Positions 7,326-17,916 are shown, numbered from the stretch's first letter. The stretch: DNA of 41,059 nucleotides from Chloroflexota bacterium (GCA_013698095.1 JACCVQ010000004.1:1-41059), one strand, 5' to 3'. Notes: generated by a model from the sequence alone, not told the origin. A program made the numbers and translations.

Positions 7326-8996
7326 GTGAGCGATCAGGCCGGCGCGAGCCGGCGACCCCAACCCTCCGATGCCATCGTCCTGACCGGCGCCGACCTGACG
7401 ATCGACGATGTCGAGGCAATTGCCCGGCACGGCCGCACTGCCATCCTCGACGACGCGGCGCGCGAGCGGATGCAGGAATCGCGCGACCTGATTGAGCGCT
7501 TGGTCGCCGCCGGCGAGGTCGTCTACGGGGTGACGACGGGATTCGGCGCGCTGGCGACTCGGTTCATCGCGCAGGCCGACGCCGAGCGGCTCCAGGAGAA
7601 CCTGCTGAAGAGCCACGCAGCCGGAGTCGGCCCGCCGCTCGACACCGAGATCGTCCGGGCGATGCTTCTTCTCCGGTCGAACACACTGGCTCTTGGCCAC
7701 AGCGGCTGCCGGCCCGAGCTCGTCGACCGGCTTCTCGAGTTCCTGGCTCTCGGCGTTCACCCTGTCGTCCCGGCTCAAGGCTCAGTCGGGGCGTCCGGCG
7801 ACCTCGCCCCGCTGGCTCATCTGGCCCTGCCTCTGATCGGTCTTGGCCGGGTGGAGCTGGGTGGGCGCGAGATGGCGGCGGGCGAAGCGCTTGCAGCCGT
7901 CCGGCTGGAGCCGTTGACGCTCCAGGCGAAGGAGGGCCTGGCGCTTCTCAACGGGACCCAGTTGATGACCGCGATCGGGGCGTTGCTCCTGGCGGACGCC
8001 GACCGGCTCGGCCGGACGGCGAGCGTTGCGGCCGCCGTGAGCGTCGAGGCCCTCCTCGGGACCGAGGTGGCGTTCGCGGCGGCGTACCAGCTCGCCCGCC
8101 CGCATCCCGGTCAGATCGCGGTCGCCACCGAGCTCCGCCACCTCCTCCGCGATTCGACCATCCAGACCGGTCATCGCGCCGACACCCACAAGGTCCAGGA
8201 CCCCTACTCGCTGCGCTGCGTGCCGCAGGTCCACGGGGCCGTTCGTGACGCGCTCGACCATCTGCGACGGGTGCTCGACATCGAGATGAACAGCGCCACG
8301 GACAACCCGCTCGTCTTCCCCGACGGCGGCGTCGCGTCCGAGGACGCGCTGGCAACCGGCGGCGGGCGGGTGATCAGCGGCGGCAACTTCCACGGTGAGC
8401 CGGTGGCGCTCGCGCTCGACTTCGCGAAGATCGCGATCGCCGAGCTCGGCTCGATCAGCGAACGGCGAACCGCGTTGTTGCTGGATCCCCGGCTGAGCGG
8501 CGGGCTGCCCGCGTTCCTGGCGTCGTCAAGCGGGCTGGATTCGGGGCTGATGATCGTCCAGTACACGGCGGCAGCGCTGGCGTCCGAGAACAAGGTCCTC
8601 GCTCACCCGGCATCGGTCGATTCGGTGCCGACGAGCGCCAACCAGGAGGACCACGTCTCGATGGGCCCGATCGCCGCCCGTCACGCCCGGACCGTCCTGG
8701 AGCATGTCGAGCAGATCGTGGCGATCGAGCTCCTGGTGGGCGCGGAGGCGCTCGACTGGCGGCTGGAGTTGCTCACGGCCGAAGCGCTTGCGGCCGCCGG
8801 CACGCCGAGCCTCGCGGATCGTCCGGTCGCAGGCGCCGGCGTGGCGGCCGCCCACGACCGGATCCGGGCTGTGGTGACAAGACTCGGCGGAGATCGCGAG
8901 CCGGGTCCGGACCTGGCGGCGGTGGCCCGCCTCGTTCATGACGGGGTCCTCGCCGATCTGGCGGACGCGCGTAGATCCGCGGTGACGCCCACATGA
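7326..8996 (+). CDS. hutH: Histidine ammonia-lyase
   Basis: The 556-residue protein deaminates L-histidine to trans-urocanate, the first step of histidine breakdown. It carries the Ala156-Ser157-Gly158 triad (GSVGASGDLAPLAH) that cyclises to the MIO cofactor, the substrate-loop region VVYGVTTGFGAL, and the family block SATDNPLVF. It is slightly longer than the usual 510 residues because of N- and C-terminal extensions. The GTG at 7326 follows a TATCCT box by 6 bases. Its stop overlaps the next gene (ATGA), so it heads a small operon with a GNAT-like protein. hutU follows about 2 kb downstream. Confidence 0.96.
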   Translation: MSDQAGASRRPQPSDAIVLTGADLTIDDVEAIARHGRTAILDDAARERMQESRDLIERLVAAGEVVYGVTTGFGALATRFIAQADAERLQENLLKSHAAGVGPPLDTEIVRAMLLLRSNTLALGHSGCRPELVDRLLEFLALGVHPVVPAQGSVGASGDLAPLAHLALPLIGLGRVELGGREMAAGEALAAVRLEPLTLQAKEGLALLNGTQLMTAIGALLLADADRLGRTASVAAAVSVEALLGTEVAFAAAYQLARPHPGQIAVATELRHLLRDSTIQTGHRADTHKVQDPYSLRCVPQVHGAVRDALDHLRRVLDIEMNSATDNPLVFPDGGVASEDALATGGGRVISGGNFHGEPVALALDFAKIAIAELGSISERRTALLLDPRLSGGLPAFLASSSGLDSGLMIVQYTAAALASENKVLAHPASVDSVPTSANQEDHVSMGPIAARHARTVLEHVEQIVAIELLVGAEALDWRLELLTAEALAAAGTPSLADRPVAGAGVAAAHDRIRAVVTRLGGDREPGPDLAAVARLVHDGVLADLADARRSAVTPT

Positions 8997-9769
8997 CCGA
9001 GCTCCAGATCGTGGATGTGACCGACGAGGCGTCGTTTCGGCTGATCCCGCCGTGCGCCGACCCGGGCTTCGACCATCGATCATGCGACTACTGGGAGGAC
9101 GCCGATCGCGGCTCGAAAGCCGCCCGCCTGGCCTGGCTCGAGGCTGCCAGCCTGCGATCGCCTCCCTCCCACCCACCCTCTGACAACCCATTCGCGCCGC
9201 GACGCGACACGCCGATCGCCAATCCGTTCGCGCCGACGACCCGCTCCTCCGGCCCTGCCTTCAATCCGTTCGGCGACGATGACGACACCGAGCCGACCGC
9301 GAACCCATTCGCGCCGCCGCCGCCGTCCCGAGCCAGGGTCGGCGCCGAAATGCCGCGCAAGCTCGGGCTCCTCGGCCGCGGGCTGGCCGTCTTCGGCAGC
9401 TACGCCAAGGTCGCCCTCGTTGACGACGTTGCGGTCGCCTACGCCCAGTTCGGGCCGCTGTCCGCCTATCGCCGGGCTCAGCGTCTCCGGGAGCTGTATC
9501 CGCAACTGCCCGACGCGCCCCTTCCGGCGGTGATCACCTGTATCGCGACGACCGCCGCGGCGCGCGGCAACGGCCACGGCCTGCAGCTGGTGGCGGCGGT
9601 CTGTGACGACCTGGCGAGCCGCGGCTTCGCCGCCGTCGAGGCCTATCCCGAGCGCGGAACGCCACCCGATGCGACCAGTGCGGCCACGCCCGAGTTCTGG
9701 CTGGCCGCCGGATTCACGCTCGCGGTCGAGGACGAGAGGTTCCCGGTCGTCCGGCGCGAGCTCGCATAA
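8993..9769 (+). CDS. GNAT-like acetyltransferase with an NPF-repeat insertion
   Basis: The 258-residue protein overlaps hutH by ATGA. The N-terminus (CDYWEDADRGSKAARLAWLE) and the region from about residue 120 (LGRGLAVFGSYAKVALVDDV, then a CIATTAAARGNGHG acetyl-CoA-loop-like motif) resemble actinobacterial-type GNAT proteins that start with a Cys/Trp-Glu block. Between them, residues 56-115 are a low-complexity linker with four NPF motifs (DNPFAP, ANPFAP, FNPFGD, ANPFAP). The acetyl-CoA binding segment looks like R/GxGxG but is not perfect. Substrate unknown; coupling to hutH suggests co-expression with histidine breakdown. The linker is the unusual part. Confidence 0.72.
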   Translation: MTELQIVDVTDEASFRLIPPCADPGFDHRSCDYWEDADRGSKAARLAWLEAASLRSPPSHPPSDNPFAPRRDTPIANPFAPTTRSSGPAFNPFGDDDDTEPTANPFAPPPPSRARVGAEMPRKLGLLGRGLAVFGSYAKVALVDDVAVAYAQFGPLSAYRRAQRLRELYPQLPDAPLPAVITCIATTAAARGNGHGLQLVAAVCDDLASRGFAAVEAYPERGTPPDATSAATPEFWLAAGFTLAVEDERFPVVRRELA

Positions 9770-9844
9770 GGCGAGGGAGGAAACGGACGGGCAACCGACG
9801 GGTGTACCGTCGCATCCTCAGCACCACCTCGACGAGGAAGCGGC

Positions 9845-10267
9845 ATGTCGATGATCCAGGCCCTGGGCAACGTCAGCAAGGTCCGCGGCGCCCTGATCTT
9901 CGTCGAGGATCCGGAGGCGGAGCTCGCGTTCTACCGCGACGTCATCGGGCTACGCCTGCTGTATCGGACCCGGACGTTCCTGCGCTTCGATGCGACCCAG
10001 GGCACGAGCCTGTCGCTGATCTCGGGCGGCACTGCGTCGGACGAGCCAAAGGACTACCGCAAGGGCGGCGTCGTGCCCGAGCTGATCGTCGACAACCTGA
10101 CCCTGGCGATCCGCCGGCTCGACGCGGCAGGCGTCCGTCACGAGGCAGTCGTTCGGACCGAGTACGGCTCCTTCTGCTTCCTGTGGGATCCGGAGGGCAA
10201 TCCGCTCCAGTTCTACGAGTCGGCGTTCACCCGACCCGAGGCCGATCCGGAGCGCTTGCCGGCTTGA
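9845..10267 (+). CDS. VOC (glyoxalase/dioxygenase-fold) family protein
   Basis: The 140-residue protein has the paired beta-alpha-beta-beta-beta plan of the vicinal oxygen chelate fold. It has RGALIFVEDPEAELAFYRDV near residue 14 and FLWDPEGNPLQFYES near residue 112, where the C-terminal metal-ligand Glu normally lies. The ATG at 9845 is preceded by GAGGAAG. The gene lies 75 bases after the GNAT-like gene and overlaps the following lipoprotein by TTGA. Members of this fold act on many small molecules, so no substrate is assigned. It may be part of the extended hut operon. Confidence 0.8.
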   Translation: MSMIQALGNVSKVRGALIFVEDPEAELAFYRDVIGLRLLYRTRTFLRFDATQGTSLSLISGGTASDEPKDYRKGGVVPELIVDNLTLAIRRLDAAGVRHEAVVRTEYGSFCFLWDPEGNPLQFYESAFTRPEADPERLPA

Positions 10268-10932
10268 GGCTCGCGCGTTGCCGGGTCGGCCGCACGATCG
10301 GGTTCGGGGTCGCCTTCGCCGTCGCGGTGGTGCTCGCGGGCTGCGCCAACACAGTCCCTCCGTCGCCAGCGTCGTCGTCGACCATCGTTCCGTCGGCTTC
10401 GACCAGCCCGAGTGCGACGCCCGCCGCCCAGAGTCCGCCCCGGACGGTCAGCGTCGCCCCGACCGGCGTCGATCCTGATCCTGGCCTTCTCGAGCTCGTG
10501 CCGGTCGCCGAGGCCGGGGCGGTGCTGACCTACGACGCGCTGACGACGGCCTCGGTCGCCGGTGAGCCATCGCTCGCTCGGGACGTGAGCTACCTGGCGG
10601 TCGGCCTCGCCCGGCTGCGCGACGCGCCCGCCGATGACCCGAACCTCGCGATCGTCAACGTCGTCCGTCTCCGTGACCCGGGATCGGCGGGCGACGAGCA
10701 GTGGTTCCGTGACTGGCGCGACACGTACGACGGCGCCGCCTGCGCACCGGCCGGCGGCATCGCCCGCCACGCCGAGACCGAGGTCGATGGTCTCGCAGTC
10801 TTCATCGCCGCCTGCGCCAACGACGCCTTCACCTACCACGTTCGGGTTGCGGACGGCGTCGCCGTCCTTTCGCTCACCTCGGTCGGGCCCGCCGATATCG
10901 GCAGGCGCATCGTCGAGAAGCTGCGCCAGTGA
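10264..10932 (+). CDS. Lipoprotein of unknown function
   Basis: The 222-residue protein begins with a TTG that overlaps the VOC stop (TTGA). It has a lipoprotein signal with lipobox LAGC near residue 27, a Ser/Pro/Thr-rich linker to about residue 70, then a compact domain with three cysteines ([17 protein letters not shown]) that could form disulfides outside the cell. I recognise no family. The location between hutH and hutU suggests co-transcription, perhaps as a binding or envelope component, but this is context only. Confidence 0.7.
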   Translation: MRLARCRVGRTIGFGVAFAVAVVLAGCANTVPPSPASSSTIVPSASTSPSATPAAQSPPRTVSVAPTGVDPDPGLLELVPVAEAGAVLTYDALTTASVAGEPSLARDVSYLAVGLARLRDAPADDPNLAIVNVVRLRDPGSAGDEQWFRDWRDTYDGAACAPAGGIARHAETEVDGLAVFIAACANDAFTYHVRVADGVAVLSLTSVGPADIGRRIVEKLRQ

Positions 10933-10945
10933 TCCCCGCGCTCGC

Positions 10946-10951
10946 TACGAT
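10946..10951 (+). promoter_or_regulatory. -10 box (TACGAT) of hutU
   Basis: TACGAT lies 6 bases before the ATG at 10958, which suggests that hutU has its own leaderless transcript besides any read-through from hutH. Confidence 0.5.
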
Positions 10952-10957
10952 CCCGCC

Positions 10958-12622
10958 ATGACGAGTGGCCCGCGACCCGTCCGAGCGCCCCGCGGCAGCG
11001 ACCTGACGTGCCGCGGCTGGCAACAGGAAGCCGCCCTTCGGATGCTGATGAACAATCTCGATCCGGACGTCGCCGAGAACCCAGACGCCCTCGTCGTGTA
11101 CGGCGGGACCGGCCGCGCAGCCCGGAGCTGGGACGCTTTCGACGCGATCGTCGCCGAGCTCCGCGTTCTCGCCGACGACGAAACCCTGCTCGTCCAGTCG
11201 GGCAAGCCCGTTGCCGTGTTCCGGACCCATGAGTGGGCGCCGCGGGTGCTGATCGCGAACTCGAATCTGGTGGGCAAGTGGGCGACGTGGGACGTCTTCC
11301 GCGACCTCGAGGCGAAGGGCCTCATGATGTACGGCCAGATGACCGCCGGGTCGTGGATCTACATCGGGACCCAGGGGATCCTCCAGGGCACCTACGAGAC
11401 GTTCGCCGAGCTGGCCCGCCAGCACTTCGGCGGGACGCTGGCCGGCCGGGTGGTGCTGACCGCCGGACTCGGCGGCATGGGCGGCGCCCAGCCGCTGGCG
11501 GTGACAATGAACGCGGGCGTCTGCATCGCGATCGAGGTGGACGAGACCCGCGCCCGGCGGCGGCTCGACATCGGCTACGTCGATCGCCTGACGGCGTCAC
11601 CCGAGGAGGCGCTAGCGTGGGCGCGGGAGGCCGCCGTCGCGAGTCGGCCAGAGTCGATCGCCTTGATCGGCAACGCCGCCGAGATCGAGCCGGGTTGGGC
11701 CCGAGCCGGGGAGCGGTTCGACGTCGTCACCGACCAGACGTCGGCTCACGACGCGCTTGTCGGCTACGTCCCGAATGAGATCTCCCTCGAGGACGCGGCG
11801 TCGCTCCGCCGATCCCAGCCCGACGAGTACGTCACGCGCTCGATGGCCGCGATGGCCGACCACGTCAGGGCCATGCTGGCGTTCAAGGATGCCGGTGCGA
11901 TCGTGTTCGACTACGGCAACAACCTCCGGGCACAGGCCCAGGCCGCCGGTGTCGCCAACGCCTACGACTATCCGGGCTTCGTTCCGGCGTTCGTGCGGCC
12001 GCTGTTCTGCGAGGGGCGCGGGCCGTTCCGCTGGGTCGCCCTGTCCGGCGATCCGGCCGACATTGCCCGGACCGATCGGGCGATCCTGGAGCTGTTCCCC
12101 GACGACGAGGGCCTCCGCCGCTGGCTGACGCTGGCGAAGGAGAAGGTTCCGTTCCAGGGCCTGCCCGCACGTATCTGCTGGCTCGGCTACGGCGAGCGGG
12201 CGAAGGCAGGACTGGCGTTCAACAAGCTGGTCGCCGACGGCGAGGTCTCGGCCCCGATCATCATCGGCCGCGATCACCTCGATGCGGGCTCCGTGGCCTC
12301 GCCCAACCGCGAGACCGAGGCGATGGCCGATGGCTCCGACGCGGTCGCCGACTGGCCGCTCCTGAACGCGTTGGTGAACACCGCGGCCGGCGCAACCTGG
12401 GTCTCGATCCACCACGGCGGCGGGGTCGGGATCGGCTATTCGCAGCACGCGGGGATGGTCGTCGTCGCCGACGGGACGGAGCTCGCGGCGCGGAAGCTGG
12501 AGCGAGTGCTGACGACGGACCCCGGGATGGGCGTCGCCCGGCATGTCGACGCCGGCTACGAGCGAGCGATCACCGTGGCCCGTGAGCGCGGCGTCCGGAT
12601 TCCGATGCTGGACGGCCGCTGA
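10958..12622 (+). CDS. hutU: Urocanate hydratase (urocanase)
   Basis: The 554-residue protein converts urocanate to 4-imidazolone-5-propionate with a tightly bound NAD. It is full length and highly typical: [20 protein letters not shown], the NAD site [20 protein letters not shown]-like [10 protein letters not shown], and [13 protein letters not shown] with Cys407 matching the catalytic Cys410 of the Pseudomonas enzyme. The C-terminal block [16 protein letters not shown] is intact. The ATG at 10958 gives the standard N-terminus ([19 protein letters not shown]). It follows hutH by 2 kb in the same direction and ends before a strong hairpin. Confidence 0.97.
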   Translation: MTSGPRPVRAPRGSDLTCRGWQQEAALRMLMNNLDPDVAENPDALVVYGGTGRAARSWDAFDAIVAELRVLADDETLLVQSGKPVAVFRTHEWAPRVLIANSNLVGKWATWDVFRDLEAKGLMMYGQMTAGSWIYIGTQGILQGTYETFAELARQHFGGTLAGRVVLTAGLGGMGGAQPLAVTMNAGVCIAIEVDETRARRRLDIGYVDRLTASPEEALAWAREAAVASRPESIALIGNAAEIEPGWARAGERFDVVTDQTSAHDALVGYVPNEISLEDAASLRRSQPDEYVTRSMAAMADHVRAMLAFKDAGAIVFDYGNNLRAQAQAAGVANAYDYPGFVPAFVRPLFCEGRGPFRWVALSGDPADIARTDRAILELFPDDEGLRRWLTLAKEKVPFQGLPARICWLGYGERAKAGLAFNKLVADGEVSAPIIIGRDHLDAGSVASPNRETEAMADGSDAVADWPLLNALVNTAAGATWVSIHHGGGVGIGYSQHAGMVVVADGTELAARKLERVLTTDPGMGVARHVDAGYERAITVARERGVRIPMLDGR

Positions 12623-12670
12623 CCGACCCCGCGAGTCGTTCAGGGCCCAAGCGGCTGCAACGAGGACTTG

Positions 12671-12697
12671 ACGGCCGGCCCGCGACGGGCCGGCCGT
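12671..12697. terminator. Bidirectional terminator after hutU
   Basis: ACGGCCGGCCCG (12671-12682) and CGGGCCGGCCGT (12686-12697) form a perfect 12-bp stem with a 3-base loop, followed by TTCGCGTT. It lies between the converging hutU and MFS genes. Confidence 0.75.
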
Positions 12698-12721
12698 TTC
12701 GCGTTCCGGCGCGGACCGGGA

Positions 12722-14122
12722 TCAGGCTGCGGCGGCCTCGTTCGGGTCCTCGGTCGGGATCGTCTGGATCGTCCGGACCTTGGAGAGGAACACCGGCAGG
12801 AACGCGAAGAGGCCGAGGATCGCCGAGATCCAGATCGTCGTTCGCACGCCGACGATTTCCGACAGGGCCGCTCCGATCAGCGAGCCGATCGGGATCCCGC
12901 CCCAGACGAGGAACCGCATCGTCGCGTTCATCCGGCCGAGGAAGTGGTCCGGCGTGATCGCCTGGCGGAGGCTGACCTGAGACACGTTGTAGATGACGTT
13001 GTTGACGCTCGCGAAAAAGATCGCGGCCGACAGGAAGAGGAGTGCGACGCTCGGGGTGGCCAGCGGGATCAACAGGTTGACCGGGCCGAACAGGAGCGAC
13101 GTCAGGACGATGGTCCGGCCGACGCCGAGGCGGCGCTGGACCCGGCTCGCGATCAGGGCGCCAAGGAGGACGCCCACTCCGCCGAGGCCGCCCACCGTGC
13201 CGACCGCGGCCGGCGACATCTGGAGCTCGCGGTAGACGTAGACCGGAAAGATCGCCATGCCGATGTTTCCGAAGAGGTTGGAGGTCGCGGTCGTTGCGGC
13301 GATGTTGGCGAGGTACTCGTGGCGTCCGATGTAGCGCAGGCCGTCCATGATCTGGCTGCGCATGCCGGGCGCCTCGGCCGCCTGCGCGACCGCCTCCGTT
13401 TCCGCGGCCGCGGCCTCGACCGCCACCGAGACGCCGCCCGCTTCGCCCGGCCCAGCCTCATCTGCCTCGCTCGCCGCGATCGCCGCCGCCGGGTCGAGCG
13501 GTCGTGCCGCCCCGATCGCCCGTCGCCGCGTCTCGCGGATCCACAGGATCAGTCCGGCCGACCCGAGGTAGCTGATCGCGTCCAGCAGCAGCGCCGCCGG
13601 CGCGTTGACGAGGGCCACGACGCCGCCGCCGAGCGGCTGTCCGAGGATCTGGGCCGAGGATTGGCTGATCTGGAGCTTGGAATTGCCCTCGATCAGCTCG
13701 TCCCGCTCGAGGATCGTCGGGAGATAGGACTGGTCGGCGACGTCGAAGAGGACGGTCATCATGCCCATCCCGAACCCCACGACGTAGAGCTGCCACATCG
13801 TGAGCGCATTCAGCCCGTAGGCAACCGGGATCGAGAGCAGGAGGACCGCCCGCCCGACGTCCCCGCCGACCATGATCAGCCGCTTCTGGAAGCGATCGAC
13901 CCACACGCCGGCCGGCAGCGTGAAGAGCAGGAACGGCAGGAACTCGATCGTCGTGAGCAGGCCGACCTCGCCCGGCGACGCCTTGAGGAGGACAGCGGCG
14001 ATATACGGGATCGCGATCAGGCTGAGCTGCGTCCCGAACAGCGAAATCGTCGCCGCGGCCCACAGCTTCCGGTAGTTCGGATGGTGGAACAGGCTGCGGC
14101 GGGGAGCGGTGGACGCGGCCAA
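12722..14122 (-). CDS. MFS exporter (EntS/tetracycline-resistance type)
   Basis: The 466-residue protein starts LAASTAPRRSLFHHPNYRKLWAA, has about 12 membrane helices, the motif PAGVWVDRFQKRLIMVGGD after helix 2 and DVADQSYLPTILERDELIEGN, typical of the MFS group that exports siderophores or drugs. A central Ala/Glu-rich loop (roughly residues 225-275) separates the halves. The TTG at 14122 is chosen because GAGGTG stands 4 bases before it; a GTG at 14212 would place coding sequence through the operator-like palindrome. The gene converges with hutU and diverges from ftcD. Likely regulated by a repressor acting at 14191-14220; no regulator gene is adjacent. Confidence 0.85.
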   Translation of the reverse strand: MAASTAPRRSLFHHPNYRKLWAAATISLFGTQLSLIAIPYIAAVLLKASPGEVGLLTTIEFLPFLLFTLPAGVWVDRFQKRLIMVGGDVGRAVLLLSIPVAYGLNALTMWQLYVVGFGMGMMTVLFDVADQSYLPTILERDELIEGNSKLQISQSSAQILGQPLGGGVVALVNAPAALLLDAISYLGSAGLILWIRETRRRAIGAARPLDPAAAIAASEADEAGPGEAGGVSVAVEAAAAETEAVAQAAEAPGMRSQIMDGLRYIGRHEYLANIAATTATSNLFGNIGMAIFPVYVYRELQMSPAAVGTVGGLGGVGVLLGALIASRVQRRLGVGRTIVLTSLLFGPVNLLIPLATPSVALLFLSAAIFFASVNNVIYNVSQVSLRQAITPDHFLGRMNATMRFLVWGGIPIGSLIGAALSEIVGVRTTIWISAILGLFAFLPVFLSKVRTIQTIPTEDPNEAAAA

Positions 14123-14190
14123 TGCGCACCTCGGGCTGGGCGGGTGGGCCGCCGCGTCGGCCAGGGACGCCGTCGCGCTCGACCGAGTCG

Positions 14191-14229
14191 GTGTTAGCTT
14201 ACCATCTAACACGCGTTAGCCATTGTCAA
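14191..14229 (-). promoter_or_regulatory. TTGACA promoter element with overlapping palindromic operator for the MFS gene
   Basis: On the minus strand a consensus -35 TTGACA lies at 14229-14224. Just downstream the arms GTGTTAG (14191-14197) and CTAACAC (14206-14212) form a perfect 7-bp inverted repeat around 8 bases, and a further GTTAG half-site lies at 14215-14219. The repeat would cover the -10 and start region, as a TetR- or MarR-type repressor site does. The -10 itself is not clear (GATGGT at a spacing of 17). This fills most of the 180-base gap between the MFS gene and ftcD. Confidence 0.5.
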
Positions 14230-14301
14230 CCACGGATCAGGCTATCCATCACGGGGCGACGCGTTCCCGCCGCACGGTCCTGCGGCTCGAACCGTGGCAC
14301 G

Positions 14302-15302
14302 ATGGACCCGATGCCCGCCCTGCCCGCGTCCCTCGCCGATCGGCTCGTCGAATCGGTCCCGAACGTCTCCGAAGGCCGGCGGCTCGACGTCGTCGAGCGG
14401 CTGGTGACCGCGATCACGGCGGTGCCCGAGGTTCACCTCCTCGACCGGACGAGCGACGCCAGCCACAATCGCTCGGTCTTCACCCTCGCCGGTCCGGCCG
14501 CGGCCGTCAGCGCTGCCCTCGACGGGCTCGTCGGCGCGGCGATCCGCGAGATCGACATGGACGAGCATTGGGGTGAGCACCCCCGGATCGGGGCCGTGGA
14601 CGTGATCCCGTTCGTGCCTCTGGCCGACACGACGATGGATGAGGCGGTCGAGATCGCGCGCGCCTTCGGGACACGGATCGCGGAGACGCATGACTTGCCC
14701 GTGTACCTGTACGCCCAGGCGGCGCGACGGGGCGACCGGATCAAGCTGGCTGACGTCCGGCGCGGTCAGTACGAGGGGCTCAAGGTTGAGATCGGCCAGA
14801 ACGGCCGCGAGCCCGATCTCGGTCCGGCCCGGATGCATCCGTCTGCCGGGGCCGTTGCGGTGGGGGCGCGACCCTTCCTGATCGCGTACAACATCAACCT
14901 CGCCAGCGCCGACGTCGAGCTGGCCAAGCGGATCGCCCGGCGCGTCCGCGAGTCCGGCGGCGGCCTGCCGAAGCTCCAGGCGAACGGCTTCTTCATCGAC
15001 GAGCTCGATCGGGCCCAGGTGTCGATGAACGTCCTCGATTTCCAGGTCACGCCGCTCTGGCGCGTCTGGGAGACGGTCCGAAGCGAGGCCACCGAGGACG
15101 GGATCGAGCTGGACGAGTCGGAGCTGATCGGCCTGGCCCCGCTGGCCGCGTTCCTCGCAGTCGCCGATCACGCCGAGGCGCCGGCCGACGACCCGGTCGA
15201 GACCCGCCTGGCTGCTGCCGCCAAATTCCTCAAGCTGCGCGACTTCAGTCCGCTCCAGGCGCTCGAGCTGCGCCTCGACGCGGCTCGTTCGCCGCAGACC
15301 CT

Positions 15303-15306
<4 letters not shown>
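14302..15306 (+). CDS. ftcD: Glutamate formimidoyltransferase (stand-alone)
   Basis: The 334-residue protein transfers the formimino group of N-formimino-L-glutamate to THF, giving glutamate and 5-formimino-THF. Seen: VESVPNVSEGRR at the N-terminus, DASHNRSVFTLAG, DEHWGEHPRIGAVDVIPFVP and the C-terminal domain with VSMNVLDFQVTPLW. It has only the transferase part; the cyclodeaminase is the separate fchA product. The ATG at 14302 is used; ATG 14311 is an alternative favoured by a CACGAT box 7 bases before it. The stop overlaps hutI (GTGA), so the two are translationally coupled. Confidence 0.93.
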
Positions 15307-16667
<1,361 letters not shown>

Positions 16668-16785
16668 GCCATCGTGGGCCCTGCCCAGCGGCCCGTGACG
16701 ACAGGCTCAGGCCAACGATCCCGCGTGTTGTTCGACGAGAGTGGTGTTGCCGTCCGGATCCACTGTCATGGCCTACTCCCGCCGG
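16668..16785. other. Gap between hutI and the converging MBL-fold gene
   Basis: The 118-base gap has no clear terminator. On the minus strand a 20-codon frame (16769-16707) with a weak GGGAG ahead encodes MTVDPDGNTTLVEQHAGSLA, reminiscent of the end of a VOC-fold protein (DPDGN). It may be a gene relic; I do not call it a gene. Confidence 0.3.
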
Positions 16786-17499
16786 TCACGGCCTGCCTGT
16801 CTGTGGCTCCGACACGCGCGCTGCTTCCTGGGCCTTGCCGCGCGACTCCAGGAGGACCGTCGCGGTCTCGGCCGGCAAGCCCGAGATCGTGATCGTCAGC
16901 TTGGGCTGGGGAGCGGCCTCGCCGCCCATCTCGTGGAAGAACTTGGCGAGGGCCTCGGCCGTGTCCGGAGCGTCGTCGTCGAGCGGCATCGCGACGACGA
17001 TCTTCGGGTTGAGTTGGGCCACGAGCTCGGCCAGGCGCTGCGGGGAAAGGACGCCGCCGACCGGAACGCAGGCGATATCGACCGGGCCGATGTCGGCCAG
17101 CTTCTCCTCGGTCAGGAGGTGGCCGATCTCGCCGAGATGGATCGTATGCATCCCGTCGAGCTCCACGACGAACGACACCTGCTTGCCCCGCTCCGAGCCC
17201 TTCGTGTCGTCGCGGTAGGTCCGGACGCCGGTCAACAGGACGTCCTTGACCTCGTATTCGCCGGGGCCGTCCAGGACGAATGCCCCGTCGAGCGACGACG
17301 GCAGGAGCGTCGAGCCGTCGCGGGAGCGGGTCCCTTTCGCTTTCGGCAGCGGGCGATCGTCGGGATGGGAGAAGGTGACGATGTCGCCGGTGATCCCGCG
17401 TCCGGTGGGGCCGACGATCGTCTGATAGGGATCGGCGACGACGACGGCGTCCCTCCCGCGCATCCGGATGCAGGTCCGGCCGTACCAAATCAATTCCAT
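16786..17499 (-). CDS. Metallo-beta-lactamase-fold protein (COG2220-like) with degenerate metal site
   Basis: The 237-residue protein follows the Chloroflexota-type MBL family: WYGRTCIRMRG at the start, VVVADPY, DIVTFSHPDDRPLP, FVLDGPGEYEV, IHLGEIGHLLT and VPVGG near the C-terminal third. In active relatives the N-terminus reads WYGHSCF and the metal motif HDHxxH; here the first His is Arg and the motif reads SHPDDR, so most zinc ligands of that loop are missing. HLGxxGH is kept. It may be a non-catalytic or altered enzyme. The start ATG at 17499 has an AAGAAT box 6 bases upstream on its strand. Convergent with hutI. Confidence 0.75.
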   Translation of the reverse strand: MELIWYGRTCIRMRGRDAVVVADPYQTIVGPTGRGITGDIVTFSHPDDRPLPKAKGTRSRDGSTLLPSSLDGAFVLDGPGEYEVKDVLLTGVRTYRDDTKGSERGKQVSFVVELDGMHTIHLGEIGHLLTEEKLADIGPVDIACVPVGGVLSPQRLAELVAQLNPKIVVAMPLDDDAPDTAEALAKFFHEMGGEAAPQPKLTITISGLPAETATVLLESRGKAQEAARVSEPQTGRP

Positions 17500-17916
17500 G
17501 ACCCGATTCTTGCACAGCCCGCTGCACCGCGGGACACCACGGCCCCCGCGGCGGGGCCCGAGATTCACCAGCGCATCAATCCGCCGATGAATGAGCGTGG
17601 CCAACCGTCCGGGCGGACAGGATCGTGTCGATCCGGCGATCCGGCCGTGCTCGTTCGGGAGAAGATGATCCCAGGGAGGATCGTCCGCGGCCCGCACGTG
17701 CCGGTCAGGGTGCCGGGCAAAGAATGAGCGGGGACGCCTGCCCAATCGGCGCCCCCGCTCGGAGGGAGGGAGGATGGAACCCATTGGGTTCGGTCCGTGT
17801 TGAACGCTAACCGCGGCACGTTCACCCACAACCGGGAAAGCCATTAAGAAAGCGCTATGCAACCCCTTACTGCTGGCCCATCGCCGTCCGCGAGAGGCCA
17901 TGCAACAATCCCGACG
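17500..17916. other. Intergenic region with a hairpin and a 15-bp palindrome
   Basis: This gap holds an inverted repeat with 13-base arms and one mismatch (17726-17738 with 17748-17760, 9-base loop). On the minus strand it is followed by ATTCTTTG and so looks like a terminator facing left. Next comes the perfect palindrome GAACCCATTGGGTTC (17777-17791), which looks like a regulator site for the downstream lipoprotein gene. I see no gene in the region; AACAAT at 17904-17909 is a possible -10 box, 7 bases before the ATG at 17917. Confidence 0.45.

Noticed and set aside
16707..16769. A 20-codon minus-strand frame after the MBL gene (contains DPDGN)
   Set aside because: Too short to support; the resemblance to a VOC C-terminus could be chance. 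Mentioned only as a possible relic.
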